From Flectonema sp. DT1601 (lineage: Eukaryota; Euglenozoa; Diplonemea; Diplonemida; Diplonemidae), in NCBI GenBank assembly GCA_964019425.1, contig OZ025802.1:930001-994000 (forward strand): a stretch of DNA of 64,000 nucleotides. The letters are read 5' to 3'. Position 1 is the stretch's first letter. Every line of letters starts with the position of its first letter. The notes below the pieces were generated by a model that made no database searches, had not been told where the DNA came from, and saw only the letters and a program-made list of their open reading frames with translations. The translations under genes and the position numbers were made by a program. Positions 12,001 to 24,000 of the stretch are shown piece after piece.

Positions 12001-15000
12001 CTTGCGAAGGCGGCGTCCCTGTTCAAGAACTCGCCTGTCGACCGGACGAAGATCCTCATCATCTTCGCTGACAACGCGATGGACGACAAGAGCGCGTACG
12101 CAACGGCGCAGTCGGAATTGAACCGGCTGCAAGTGAACGTCTTCGGGGCGGTTGTGCGTCCGTACGACGTCCGCGGACCAATCGACACCGGTGCCGAAAG
12201 CGCGTTGACGACGGTGACGTCGAACGTGCAGTCGGAGCACACGGTCAACAAGCAATTGGACGAGTTGGCTGCGGTGCTCGAAGGTTTGTGCGATCCAAGC
12301 ACCCCGTGGGGCAAATACATCGCCAAGAAGGATGGTGGTGGTAGACAGCCGTGCCCGAACCACAAGGACAAGACTGTCTGCAACAAGGACTCCGGATGTG
12401 CTTGGCATGACCAGACCCTGAGCTGTGGTGACACGCCGTGTTTGACCCACTGCGCGGAGGCAAACTGCACTGCGGACACCATCAACACGTGTGTCTGGAA
12501 TTCAACAGTTGGTTGCGAGAAGGAGAAGACTTGCGACCACACCAACCCGGACGACTGCAGAGTCGACGACAAGTGTCAGTACGACGACGTCAGCAAGAGC
12601 TGCGTCGCCAAGAAGTGTGACCACGAGGCGGAGCAGGGTTGCCTTGCGGACCCTGACGTGTGTGTGTGGAACAACCTGAACAAGGTTTGCGGTGAGAAGC
12701 CTTGCAACATCCACGAGGAGCGTGAGTGCAACAATCACATCAACTGCACGTGGAACACGAGTTCGCGGACATGCAACGTCGACAAGTGTCTGTGGACCAG
12801 CGTCGACGAGTGCAACACCGATCCGTACTGCGTGTGGGAAGGTGCAGGTGGTGCGGGAAGTGCTGACCCTTGCGTGCAGAAGAAGTGCACGGAGCACATG
12901 ACGGAGTTGGAGTGCGAGTTGGAAGCAGACTGCGACTGGGACACTTCAATCTCACCGGGGATCTGTCTGGAGACGTACTGCAGACGCTACGGAAACGACA
13001 GCGGGTCGTGTGACTCCGATGGAAAGTGCATGTTCGAGAACTCGACGGATACTTGTGTGGACAAGGATTGTTCGACGTTTGAAGTTTGCAGGTGTCAGAA
13101 GGACCCGGAGTGCTTCTGGTCGGCGGATGCGTCCCCTGCGAGCTGCAAGGCTGCGCAGTTCGGAGAATGTCCACAACTGGACATCGTTGTGATGATTGAC
13201 GGGTCGGACTCGATGAATTTGGTGTTCGGACGTCACCCGTCTGGTTACGTTGGAGTTATCGAGATGTTGCGTTCTTGGGTATCGGGACTTCCGCTTTCTG
13301 GTGAGAAGGCTGGAGTTCCGTCGACGAAGAACGGAAACACCAGGGTCGGGTTTGTTCAATTCGGAGGTCTCGCACAGTTCCCAACGCAGAGCGCGAGGAA
13401 GGCACCTGCGTCTGTGGGATCGGAGGGGCGGTTGAGCGGAGACAAGATGCAGGCTTTGGGGGACCTGTCGTGGCACGCGAGCAACATTGTCGGGGGGGAG
13501 ACGTACATCGCGAGGGGTCTGGACATGGCGGCGGACATGTTCATGGCGTCGCCGAAGGATGGCAGGAAGAGGGTTCTGATCATCCTGAACGACGGAAAGA
13601 TCTTGGACGCGGACTCCCTGACGACACCTCGAAGCAGACTGATCCAAAAGAACGTGTACACGATGGGGGTTGTGATCAGAAGGTTCGATGCGCAGTCACC
13701 TGTGGACATGGATGCCGAGGGAGCTCTGAAGAAGTTGACGTTCGACCCGGTTACGAAGCAACCTGCCGACGATATGATTACGAACGTGGTTTTGGATGAT
13801 TTGATGGCGAAGTTGAACTCCCTGTGCGACCCGACTAAGTTGTGGGGACAGCGCATCGTCGACCGTGTTGGACAGCAGGTCGGTGTGCACCGTCCGTGTG
13901 GAAACTACCAGGACAAGGTGATGTGCGGGAAGGATGCGGGTTGTGTTTGGAGAGACGTGATCGATGCGTGCGTGGACACTCCGTGCACGCTGCACTGCCA
14001 GGAGGGTGAGTGCAACACCGACGTGGCGAACAAGTGTGTGTTCGATTCCAGCAGCCAGGTTTGCTCGAAGACCGACACCTGCGCTGCGCACGACCAGGCG
14101 GCATGCAGCTTGGACGCCGAGTGCAAGTTCAACACGACCTCGAACGGGTGTGAGGAGAAGCCTTGCAAGCACACCAACGAAGGGTCGTGCGTGGCGGACA
14201 AGACGTACGAGTGCGAGTGGGTGCCGAACACCCAGGAGTGCATTGAGAAGCCTTGCGTGCAGCTGACGGACTCGGGGAGCTGCGCGGCGGACGCGCAGTG
14301 CGAGTGGGACTCGGCGTGCGACAAGGATGTGTGCATCAAGAAGGTGTGCCAGCACGTGGCGATGGACCAGTGTGAACTGGACACGCTCTGCGCGTGGGTG
14401 GGGAGCGCGTGCCAGCGCAGGACTTGTGGAAACCTCGTCGACGAGAAGTGCTGCGTTGAGGACGAGCAATGCTTCTGGGACGTGTCTGCCGCACCGGGAG
14501 TTTGCAGAAAGGAGCCGTGTTTGGACTACAGTGCGGATACTTGCAACGACTACAAGAATTGCCTGTACGACAGCGGGTCCTCGAGTTGCCTGCCGAAGGA
14601 CTGCAGCAAACACGACCAGTGCGGTTGTGGAAGTGACGCCGACTGCTTCTGGGTGCAGGCAGTTCAATCGTGTATCCCACAGATCTACGGGCAGTGCCCG
14701 ACGATGGACATCGTTTTGTTGATCGACGGTGGTGTGTCGATGAAGAGCACCTTCGGACGTCATCCGGTTGGGTTCTACGCGTTGACGAACGTTCTCAGGG
14801 ATTGGATGATGACGCTCCCACTGAACGGGGAGTCGGCGAACGTTGGGGTGAACTCGGTTCCGGACACGGAGCAGGCGCGTTTGGCGATCGTGCAGTTTGC
14901 CGGTAGCACTGTGTTCGACAAGCCCGGGAACGACGGACAATTCCGAGTGTCATCAGTTGGTACTGGGGGAAGACTCTCTGGAATGAGATCCGAATTGATG

Positions 15001-18000
15001 GCCGATTTCAAGGACCACGAGGACAACTTCATGGGGGCAAACGCAGCTCTGCAGCCAACTCCAACGAAGACCTACTTGTTGGGTGGTTTGAACAAGGCGG
15101 TCAGCATCTTCAAGACTTCACCGGTTGTTCGGATGAAGGTCTTGATCGTGATCACCGATGACGAACTCGATGACAAGGACATGTACCAGACGGCGCGTGC
15201 TGAGTTGGCGCAGATGAACGTGCAGATCTTCGGAGCGGTCGTGCGTGGATTCGATGCCAGCGGACCATCGGACCAAAATGCCGAGAGCACCCTCCGCAAG
15301 GTGACGACCGAGTCGCAGCTTGAGCACACGGTGAACGTTCAGATTGATGGTTTGGAGGCGGTGTTGAAGAGCATCTGCGACCCATCGCTGAACTGGGGTA
15401 AGGACATTACGAAGTACAAGGTTGTGAAGGAGAGGCAACCTTGCCAGCTGTACCACGACAAGACCAAGTGTAACAAGGACGCTGGGTGCACCTGGTACGA
15501 TGACACCCTGAGCTGTGGAGACTCGCTGTGCCTGACTCACTGCAAGTCGAGCAACTGCACTGCCGACCGGGGGAACCTGTGCGTCTGGAACGCGACGACT
15601 GGATGCGAGAAGGAGAAGGTGTGCGACTTCAGCGCAGCCGAATGCGCGAACCACCCGGAGTGCGGTTTTGACGGGAAGAACTGCGTTGCGAAGACGTGTG
15701 ACCACGAAAACGAACAGGGATGCCTGGCTGATCCAGACACCTGCGTGTGGAACAACTTGCAAAAGTCTTGCGGAGGGGTGCCTTGTGTGTACGACGCGGC
15801 TGACGAGTGCAACAAGGACGTGAACTGCACCTGGAATGCGACGGGACTGAAGTGCGAGGTGGACAGGTGTCGCTGGACGACGAAGGGTGAGTGCGAGTCT
15901 GACGTGTTCTGTGAGTGGAAGAACCGCCGAAACCAGCCGGAGGAGTGTGTGCAGAAGATCTGCGTTGAGCACGCGGACGAAAACTCGTGCAGGAGAGACG
16001 AGAACTGCGAGTGGGACACTTCGATCGCCCCGGGGATCTGTACCGAGACGTACTGCAGGACGATCTGTGGGGACTCTTGTACCTCGACGGAAAGGATTGC
16101 CTGCAATGCCGATGAAAGGTGCATGTCGAGGGACAACAACGGAACGACGAACTGCGTGAACATGAACTGCGACGAGTTGGATGCGTGCGCTTGCCACGGC
16201 GACCTTGCGTGCTTCTACCTGGCGGACGAACAGGCGTGCGTCAACAAGAAGTACGGAGCGTGCCCGACGATGGACATCGTTTTGGTAATCGACGGGTCGG
16301 GTTCGATGAGCAACTCGTTCGGTAGACATCCTCACGGATTCGACGCGATGATCTCTGGGCTTTCTGAGTGGATCGCGACCCTGCCGCTGAGCGGGGAGTC
16401 TGCGAGCGTGGTGAACCCGGCGCCGGACACTCGCAAGATGAGGGTCGGTGTGGTTCAGTTCAGCGGACGAGTTGAGGCGGGTTCGGTTGTCGATGCGGCG
16501 CTGAAGCCACCCGCGGGAGTCGGTTCGAGCGGGAGAATCACGGGAGCTCTGCAGGAGCTGAAGGATGATCTCGAGTGGCACAGCTCCAACTACGCTGCGA
16601 AGGGAACGTACGTCGCGGAAGCTCTTGGGGTGGCGGCGACGATGTTCAAGAACACGCCGGTTGGCGCGAAGAGAGCGGTGATCATCATCACCGATGGGAA
16701 GCTTCAAGACACGCCTGCTGAGATGACGCCGAGAAGGTCGGCTTTGGAGACCCTGGGGGCGCAGGTCTTCGGTATCGTCGTGAGGAGGTTCCCATCGCAG
16801 ACCGACGTGGACAGGGATGCCGAGGCGGCGCTGAGGCCGATCACATCCGCTCCGCAGAGCGATCACTTCGTGAACCTGGACATGGATGACTTGGTTTCCC
16901 AGGACGGTCCGCTGACGAAGTTGTGTGATCCAAATTCCGCATGGGGAAAGAACATCGCTTTGTCGACGGTCGGAGGAGGACTGCACCAGCCGTGTGCGTT
17001 GTACGCGAAGAAGCCAGGTTGCGTTGCGGATGCGGGATGTGCTTGGGGAGACCACACACTGACGTGCTCGGACACCCCGTGCATCCTTCACTGCAACAGC
17101 ACCGCCTGCGACGACGATGTCGAGAATGCGTGCAGGTGGGACGCGGCTACTTCGAGTTGCTACAAGAAGGACGTTTGCAACGAGCCGACCGAGCCGTTGT
17201 GCATCTTGAGCAAGGATGACTGCGAGTGGGTTGACAACAGACAGCCTCCGTGCCAGACTCGTGTCTGCAGCCACACCGACGAGATCGGTTGCCTGGCTGA
17301 CGTTGTGGGTTGCAAGTGGTCTGACATCACGAAGAAGTGTACGGTCGTTCCTTGCCAAGCAACCGTTCAGTCTGAATGCGTTGGAGGCTGTGAGTGGAAC
17401 GCCACCGACGACACCTGCGTTGTGAAGAACTGCCTGTACACCCAGGAACAGGAGTGCAAGGACGACGTTCTCTGCGCGTGGTTCCCTGTCAACAACACCT
17501 GTGCTGAGCGTCCGTGTGCCAAGTACTTGTCTGAGAAGCAGTGTGACGAGCAGCTGCTGTGCAAGTGGGACGTCACGGCGCCACCGGGCAGTTGCCAGAC
17601 TCCGTACTGCTCGAGGTTCAACAAGGAGAAGTGTGATGCCGAGCCGGGATGCATTTACAAGACGGGGCTCGTTGTTCCGGGATACCAATCGCCTGTCGAC
17701 GTTTGTGTCGAGAAGAACTGCCGCGACATTCCGAACCCGTGTGCGTGCCAGGCGGATCCAGAATGCTACTGGGCGATCCACAACGGAGTTGGAGTGTGTG
17801 AGGAAGAGAAGTTCGGTCAGTGTCCAACACTTGACATCGTTTTGGTGTTGGATGGTTCTGGATCGATGTCGCAGTCGTTCGGACGTCATCCTCACGGATT
17901 CTACGCGATGATGGAGATGTTGAAGACTTGGGCCCAGTCGTTGCCGTTGAGCGGAGAAGACGCGACTGTCGGAATCAACTCTGCGTTGACTGGAGCTGTT

Positions 18001-21000
18001 CGTCTCGGAGTTATCCAATTCAGTGGAAACCCAACGATGCTGTCACCTCAGGGAGTAGTGGTCGGGTCGAGCCAGAGGGTTCCACCTGGAGTCGGAACTG
18101 GTGGTCGTCTGTCTGGAGACCTTACCCAGGTGTCGACCGACTTGTTGTGGCAGGAGAACCACTACTTGGCGGAGAGCACTTACATCGAGGAAGCGCTCGT
18201 CGCATCGCTCGACTTGTTCAGCGGATCTCCGCTCGACGGCAGGAAGAAGGTGTTGATAATCATCACTGATGGAGAGCTCAAGGACGCGGACAGGCTGACT
18301 GTTTCCCGTTCAAAGTTGAACCAGGCTGGAGTGATCGTGTTTGGAGCGGTCATCAGAAGGTCGGCTGCGGCCACTCCGACGGATGCTGCTGCCGAGGCGG
18401 CGCTTCTTCCGATTGTGAGCGAACCGAAGGACGGTCACTTTGCGAACTTGATCGTCGATGAGCTGCCGTTGGAGGTTCTGGACACGCTCTGCGACCGCAA
18501 CGGAAGATGGGGTAAGTACGTCGTCGACAACGGAGCTGGAAGGCAGCCTTGCCAGTACTACGAATCGCAGTCACCGTGCAACAGAGACAAGGGATGCGTG
18601 TGGCACGACAGCACATTGTCGTGTGGTAACACCCCTTGCTTCGAGCACTGTGACGAGCAGGTGTGCAATGCCGACACGGTTGAGAAGTGTCAGTGGGACA
18701 ACACGCTCGGGCTGTGCTTCAGAATCCCTGTTTGCGACTTCGACACGGAGCAGCAATGTACTGCGGACCCTTACTGCGCTTGGGATGCGGTCAAGAACTG
18801 CACTGAGATCCCATGCAAGCACGAATCCGAGGACAGTTGTTTGAGTGATCCAAAGGGATGCATCTACGATTCGATCAAGAGAACTTGCTTGCCTGACCCA
18901 TGTAAGGACAAGCCTGAGCTGGCGTGCTCCCTTCTGTCGCCTCAGTGTGTGTGGGACACTGCTGCGCTGGTTTGCAAGAAGGAGGAGTGCAACAACTGCG
19001 GTGTCGACCACCAGTGCTGCAACGACTACGCGAAGATCTGCGAATGGAACTCGACTGTCTCGAGCTGCCAGCAGAAGAAGTGCGTGGAGCACGTTACGGA
19101 GTTGGAATGCGCCAACGACAACGCGTGTGAATGGGAAGGAGCGATCTCACCGGGCCACTGTACCCGTACTTACTGTGACAGGTACTCGAACACCACTGAG
19201 TGTGGACTTGACGACAAGTGCAAGTGGGATTTCGGATCGTGCATCAAGGCTGGATGCACCAAGCACACCGAGTCCGGATCGCATTGTGATTGCAATGCGG
19301 ATGCCGAGTGCTTCTGGCACGACAGCACCTGCGTGGACATCAACTTCGGAGCTTGTCCAACGATGGACATCGTGATCCTCCTTGATGGTTCGACTTCGAT
19401 GGGAGAGGACTTTGGCACCCACCCTCACGGATTCTATGCCGTGTTGGAAATGGTGAACGACTGGATCATTAACCAGCTTCCGTTGGCCAATTCACTGGGT
19501 CGCTACGGAAAGGCACCAAGGTATGCTGAGGGCCTCGCCCGTGTTGGGTTCGTGCAGTTCTCGGGAGACTCGGCGCTTCTCGAACCGAACAAGCCGTTCA
19601 CGCAGTCGGCAATCTTGTCGATCACCGACACCAGAGGAGGACTGACGGGATACACACCGGAGATCACTCGGGACTTGGACTGGCACCAGAAGAACTTTGC
19701 CGGCAAGGGTACGTACATCGCGGAGTCCCTGAAGAAGGCGGCCACGATCTTGTCGACGAACCCGACCAAGAGCGGTAAGAAGTTGGTGATCATCATTTCA
19801 GACGGGAAGTTTGAGGACGATCCAATTTACATCACGAAGGGAGTCGATGCCCTGAAGGCGGTTGACGCTTACGTGTTGGGTGTCGTGGTGAGAAAGTTGA
19901 TAATCCACACGAAGGTCGACCTCGATGCGGAGGCTTCGCTGAAGTCGATCTCCGACTACGTTGCGAACTTCCGTTTGGACGATGTGAAGGATGGACTGTT
20001 CAAGAAGCTGTGCAGCCCTGAGACTGTTTGGGGGAAGCACTTGGTCTCCGTTGACAGCAACTCTCACGTTCCGTGCGGATTCCACGCGATCTCTGACACT
20101 TGCAACAAGGACACCGGATGCGGTTGGGATGATTCTTTGACGATCTGCGTTGACAGTCCTTGTCTGTCAATCTGTGACCAGCCTAGTTGCCTGAAGGCCG
20201 TTGCTGACCAATGCGTGTGGGATGGAAGCGAGAAGACTTGCAACAAGATCAGCGTCTGCGGTCACGGTAGCGAGATTGACTGCAACAACGACCCGTCTTG
20301 TGTGTGGGATGTGACGACTGACAACTGCATCATCACACCGTGTGACCACCACACGGAGGGAGCATGCGACAAGGATCCGGTGGGCTGTGAGTGGGATTCG
20401 AAGAAGGAAAAGTGTTCGACGAAGAAGTGCACGTACACGGGGTCGGCGAACTGCACTGCGGACACCACGTGCATGTGGGACCAGTCGAGTTCGAGTTGCA
20501 CCGTGAAGCTGTGCCAGTACACTTCGTACTCGGCGTGTGACGAAGACACACGTTGTAAATGGAAGAACACGACCAAGACCTGTGAGCAGAAACCTTGCCT
20601 CGAGCACGTCGAGGAATCCGCGTGTGGCGCTGATTCTGAGTGCGAGTGGGACATCAGCGCGTCGCCTGCATTCTGCAAGCCAACCGAGTGTTCGAGATGG
20701 AAGACCGAGACGTCGTGCACCCTCGACACTGGCTGTACTTGGGGAGGACCAGTGTCGTCGTCGAGTTCGTCGTCTTCAGCCAAGCAGTGCGTGAAGAAGA
20801 ACTGTGATGTGTACGGATCGGATTCCTGCAGCTGCAGATCTGACCCCCACTGTTACTGGCAACCTGAATCCAACGAGTGCGTTGGTGTCGACTTCGGTGC
20901 CTGTCCGGGTATGGACATCGTCGTTGGGTTCTCTGGCCACGAAAAGATGATGGAAACGTACGGCAGATACCCGCACGGATACTCTGGTCTGCTGGAGATC

Positions 21001-24000
21001 CTCGCAACGTGGTCGAAGGCTCTTCCGCTCAACAAGGACAGCCACATCGTCGCTGCCGACAAGGCTCTCATGACGGGGATGAGACTCGGGTACATGCAGT
21101 ACAGTCTTTCACCACTGACCGGTGACGAGACTACCGCCGTGCGGGGAGTTGGTGCCGAGGGACAGCTGACGGGGAAGATTGCCGAAGCCCTCGGAGACGT
21201 CGACTACTTCAAGAGCCACCACCTCTCTGGGCACACCAACTTGGTAGGACCTTCGTTGGGTTTGGTACTCAACATGTTCAAGAGATCTCCAGCTGGTAGA
21301 AAGAAGATGTTGATCTTGTTTACGGGTCCTGCCATCGACGATTCCGACAGAGTTGCTGATGTTCGTCGTTCACTTGACAGTCTCGGAGTTCAGGTGTTCA
21401 CGATCGCATTGAGAAAGTCACCGATGAAGACCGCTGAGGAAATCTCCGCTGAGCCGTCGGTCAGCGGACTGGCATCGGTTGACGTGCACGACCACTTTGT
21501 TTCTCTCCAGTTGAGTGAAATTGAGGATCAGTTGGCTGACATGTGCTCACCTTCCTCGGACTGGGGTAAGGCCATCTTGGAATTCAGTGAGAAGCACTCG
21601 AAGAAGACCAATCCAAAGACTCGTTCATGTCCGTACTACCAACTTCCATATGAATGCAAGGCTGACCCTGGATGTATGTGGTCTGAGTCGGTTCTTAACT
21701 GCATCACTTCACCTTGTCTCCTGCATGAGTGCAACGAGGCTGCCTGCAACGCTGATACTGACCACCACTGTAAGTGGGACTCCAGCAGCAAGGCTTGTTT
21801 CAAGGACCCGCCATGTCCGGCCACCACTCCGCAAACTTGCGATGCTGTTGGAGGATGCAAGTGGAACGCCGCCAAGCAGAAGTGTTACGAGAAGCTTTGC
21901 AGCCACACGTCGGAGCCAAGTTGCTTGTACGACCCTGCGGGTTGTGAATGGGACAGTGCGACTGACAAGTGCACTGTGAAGCCGTGCCAGCACACTACCA
22001 ACTCCACCTGTCTCAATGATGAGGAATGCTTGTGGATTGAGGGTCCGTCGTCGTTTATTTGTGAGAAGAAGCATTGCACTGGAAAGTCACCGGCGGTCGT
22101 CTGCGAGGTGGACAAGCGTTGCGAGTGGGACACCTCAAAATTCACCTGTGAATACAAGAAGTGTCAGGGATACTTGGATGAGGTTTCTTGTGACCATGAC
22201 TACCAGTGTCACTGGGACGTTGCGGCATCACCTGCGAAGTGTGACATCAAATACTGTCTGCGTTTTGAGACCGAAGGCACCTGCAACACAGAACCGGAGT
22301 TCCAGTGTGAGTGGAGTTCAAATGACGGAAAGTGTAAGGATAGGAACTGCGATGACCTTACCAAGAACCCGTGCAAGTGTGGCTCTGAACACGGATGCTT
22401 CTGGGACGATGGGTCTTCCACCTGCGTGACTTCCAGTTACGGAGCCTGTCCAACGATGGACATCATTGTGGCTTTCGATGGTTCGGATGCGATTACGGGA
22501 TCATTCGGACGTCATCCAAATGGATTCTACGGTCTGTTGGAAACACTGAGAGACTGGGAGAAGACTCTGCCTCTCAGAACTGTGAAGCTCGGGTTTGTTC
22601 AGTTTGCTGGTCCGAAGTCGGCTCAGAGCTCGATTCCGGGAGTAGGAACGGGAGGTAAGACCAGTGCCAGCAGTAAAGATATTTCTGATGATCTTGATTG
22701 GCACGAGGCTCACAGAATAAAGGGTTCGAGTGAAGCTCACATTGCCGATGCTTTGGATCTCGCTCAGAGGATGTTTGCGTTGAACAAGGATCCAGGACAC
22801 AAGAAGGTCTTACTTGTGATCTCATCTGCTAAGATTGTTGACATCGGTACCAACTTGGTGGAGGCGGAGAAGAAGTTGAAGGGTGATGGTGTGAAGACCT
22901 TTGGAGTAACACTCCGTCCACAAACGGCATTGTTGAAGGATGACCAGGAAGTTCTATCGAGTATGTCATCCATCGTGTATGATTCCAGCTACCTTGTTAA
23001 TGTGAAGCTCGATGATTTGAAGTACAAGGTTCTCCAGTCCCTTTGTGATGCGCATTCGTCGTTTGGAAAGAAGATCACGAGCCTCACCGTGGCGAAGCCT
23101 GAGAACCCGTGCCATACATACCTGGAGAAGTTGCGTTGCAACGTCGACATCGCTTGCAGATGGAATGCCGAACAGGCGCAGTGCGCTGACTCTGCTTGCC
23201 TGAGTCACTGCTCGGAGCTCACCTGTGTCAACGACTACAGCAGTCTGTGCAAATGGGACGCGGGGAGAAACATGTGCTACAAGCAGAGGTTGTGCAACCA
23301 CGAGTCGCTTGTTTCGTGCAGCAAGGATCCTGGTTGTAAGTGGGTGTCTTCCTCTGGGGATTCACCGATGTGTGTGGAGAAGTCTTGCCAGTACGACAAC
23401 GAGGACGGTTGCAATGACGACAAGGAGGGATGCGAGTGGCACGGTACCGACGAGCATTGCTACCCAAGAGAATGTACTTACACGTCGAAGGGTGCGTGTA
23501 GCAAGGATCCACACTGTGCTTGGGACAGTTTGTTGGAAGACGAGAAGGTTCCTTGGAAGGCGTGCATTGAGGTGCCTTGCGTGACGACGACTGACTTCGT
23601 GAAGTGTATTTCGGACTACAGGTGCAAGTTCAACCCAGCTGCCACTCAACAGTGCGAGAGGAGGCAGTGCGTCGACCACCCTGATGAGGTTGAGTGTGGT
23701 GAATATCCAAACTGCTACTGGAACACCAAGGCGTCACCGGTGTCGTGTTCCTTGAAGAAGTGCCCTGCTTACGAAGATGACCAGGCGGGATGTCAGGGAG
23801 ACGATGAGTGCTTGTGGGTGAACAGCAAGTGTGTTGAGAAGATCTGCAAGTTGATGGACAGGTGCGACTGTTCCAAAGAGAAGGGATGCTTCTGGGACAC
23901 CCGTAATGCTGGAGGTGCCGTGGTTGCACATGGCGCTGACACGGATGGAAGATGTGTCGAAACCGAGTTCGGAGGTTGCCCAGAGATGGATGTGGTGGTA

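Larger units (their letters stand above)
1..20115 (+). repeat. Tandem duplication, copy 1 (period 43,885 bp)
   Basis: This stretch is collinear with 43886-64000, with no indel seen. Nine substitutions were found by reading both copies and comparing shadow reading frames: 1041, 1149, 2619, 2907, 3486, 18746, 18871, 19114 and 19346. The match runs off both window edges, so the true unit is larger than the overlap shown. A repeat period of 43,885 bp equals one gene (about 39.9 kb) plus one 4,008-bp spacer. Confidence 0.97.

Noticed and set aside
15118-18018. Long antisense open frame (966 codons), repeated at 59003-61903, and similar ones (533 codons at 8539-10140, 414 at 13696-14940)
   Set aside because: They mirror the GC-rich repeat codons of the sense gene, have no recognisable domain, and vanish where the sense strand is less GC-rich. 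They are shadows of the real gene.
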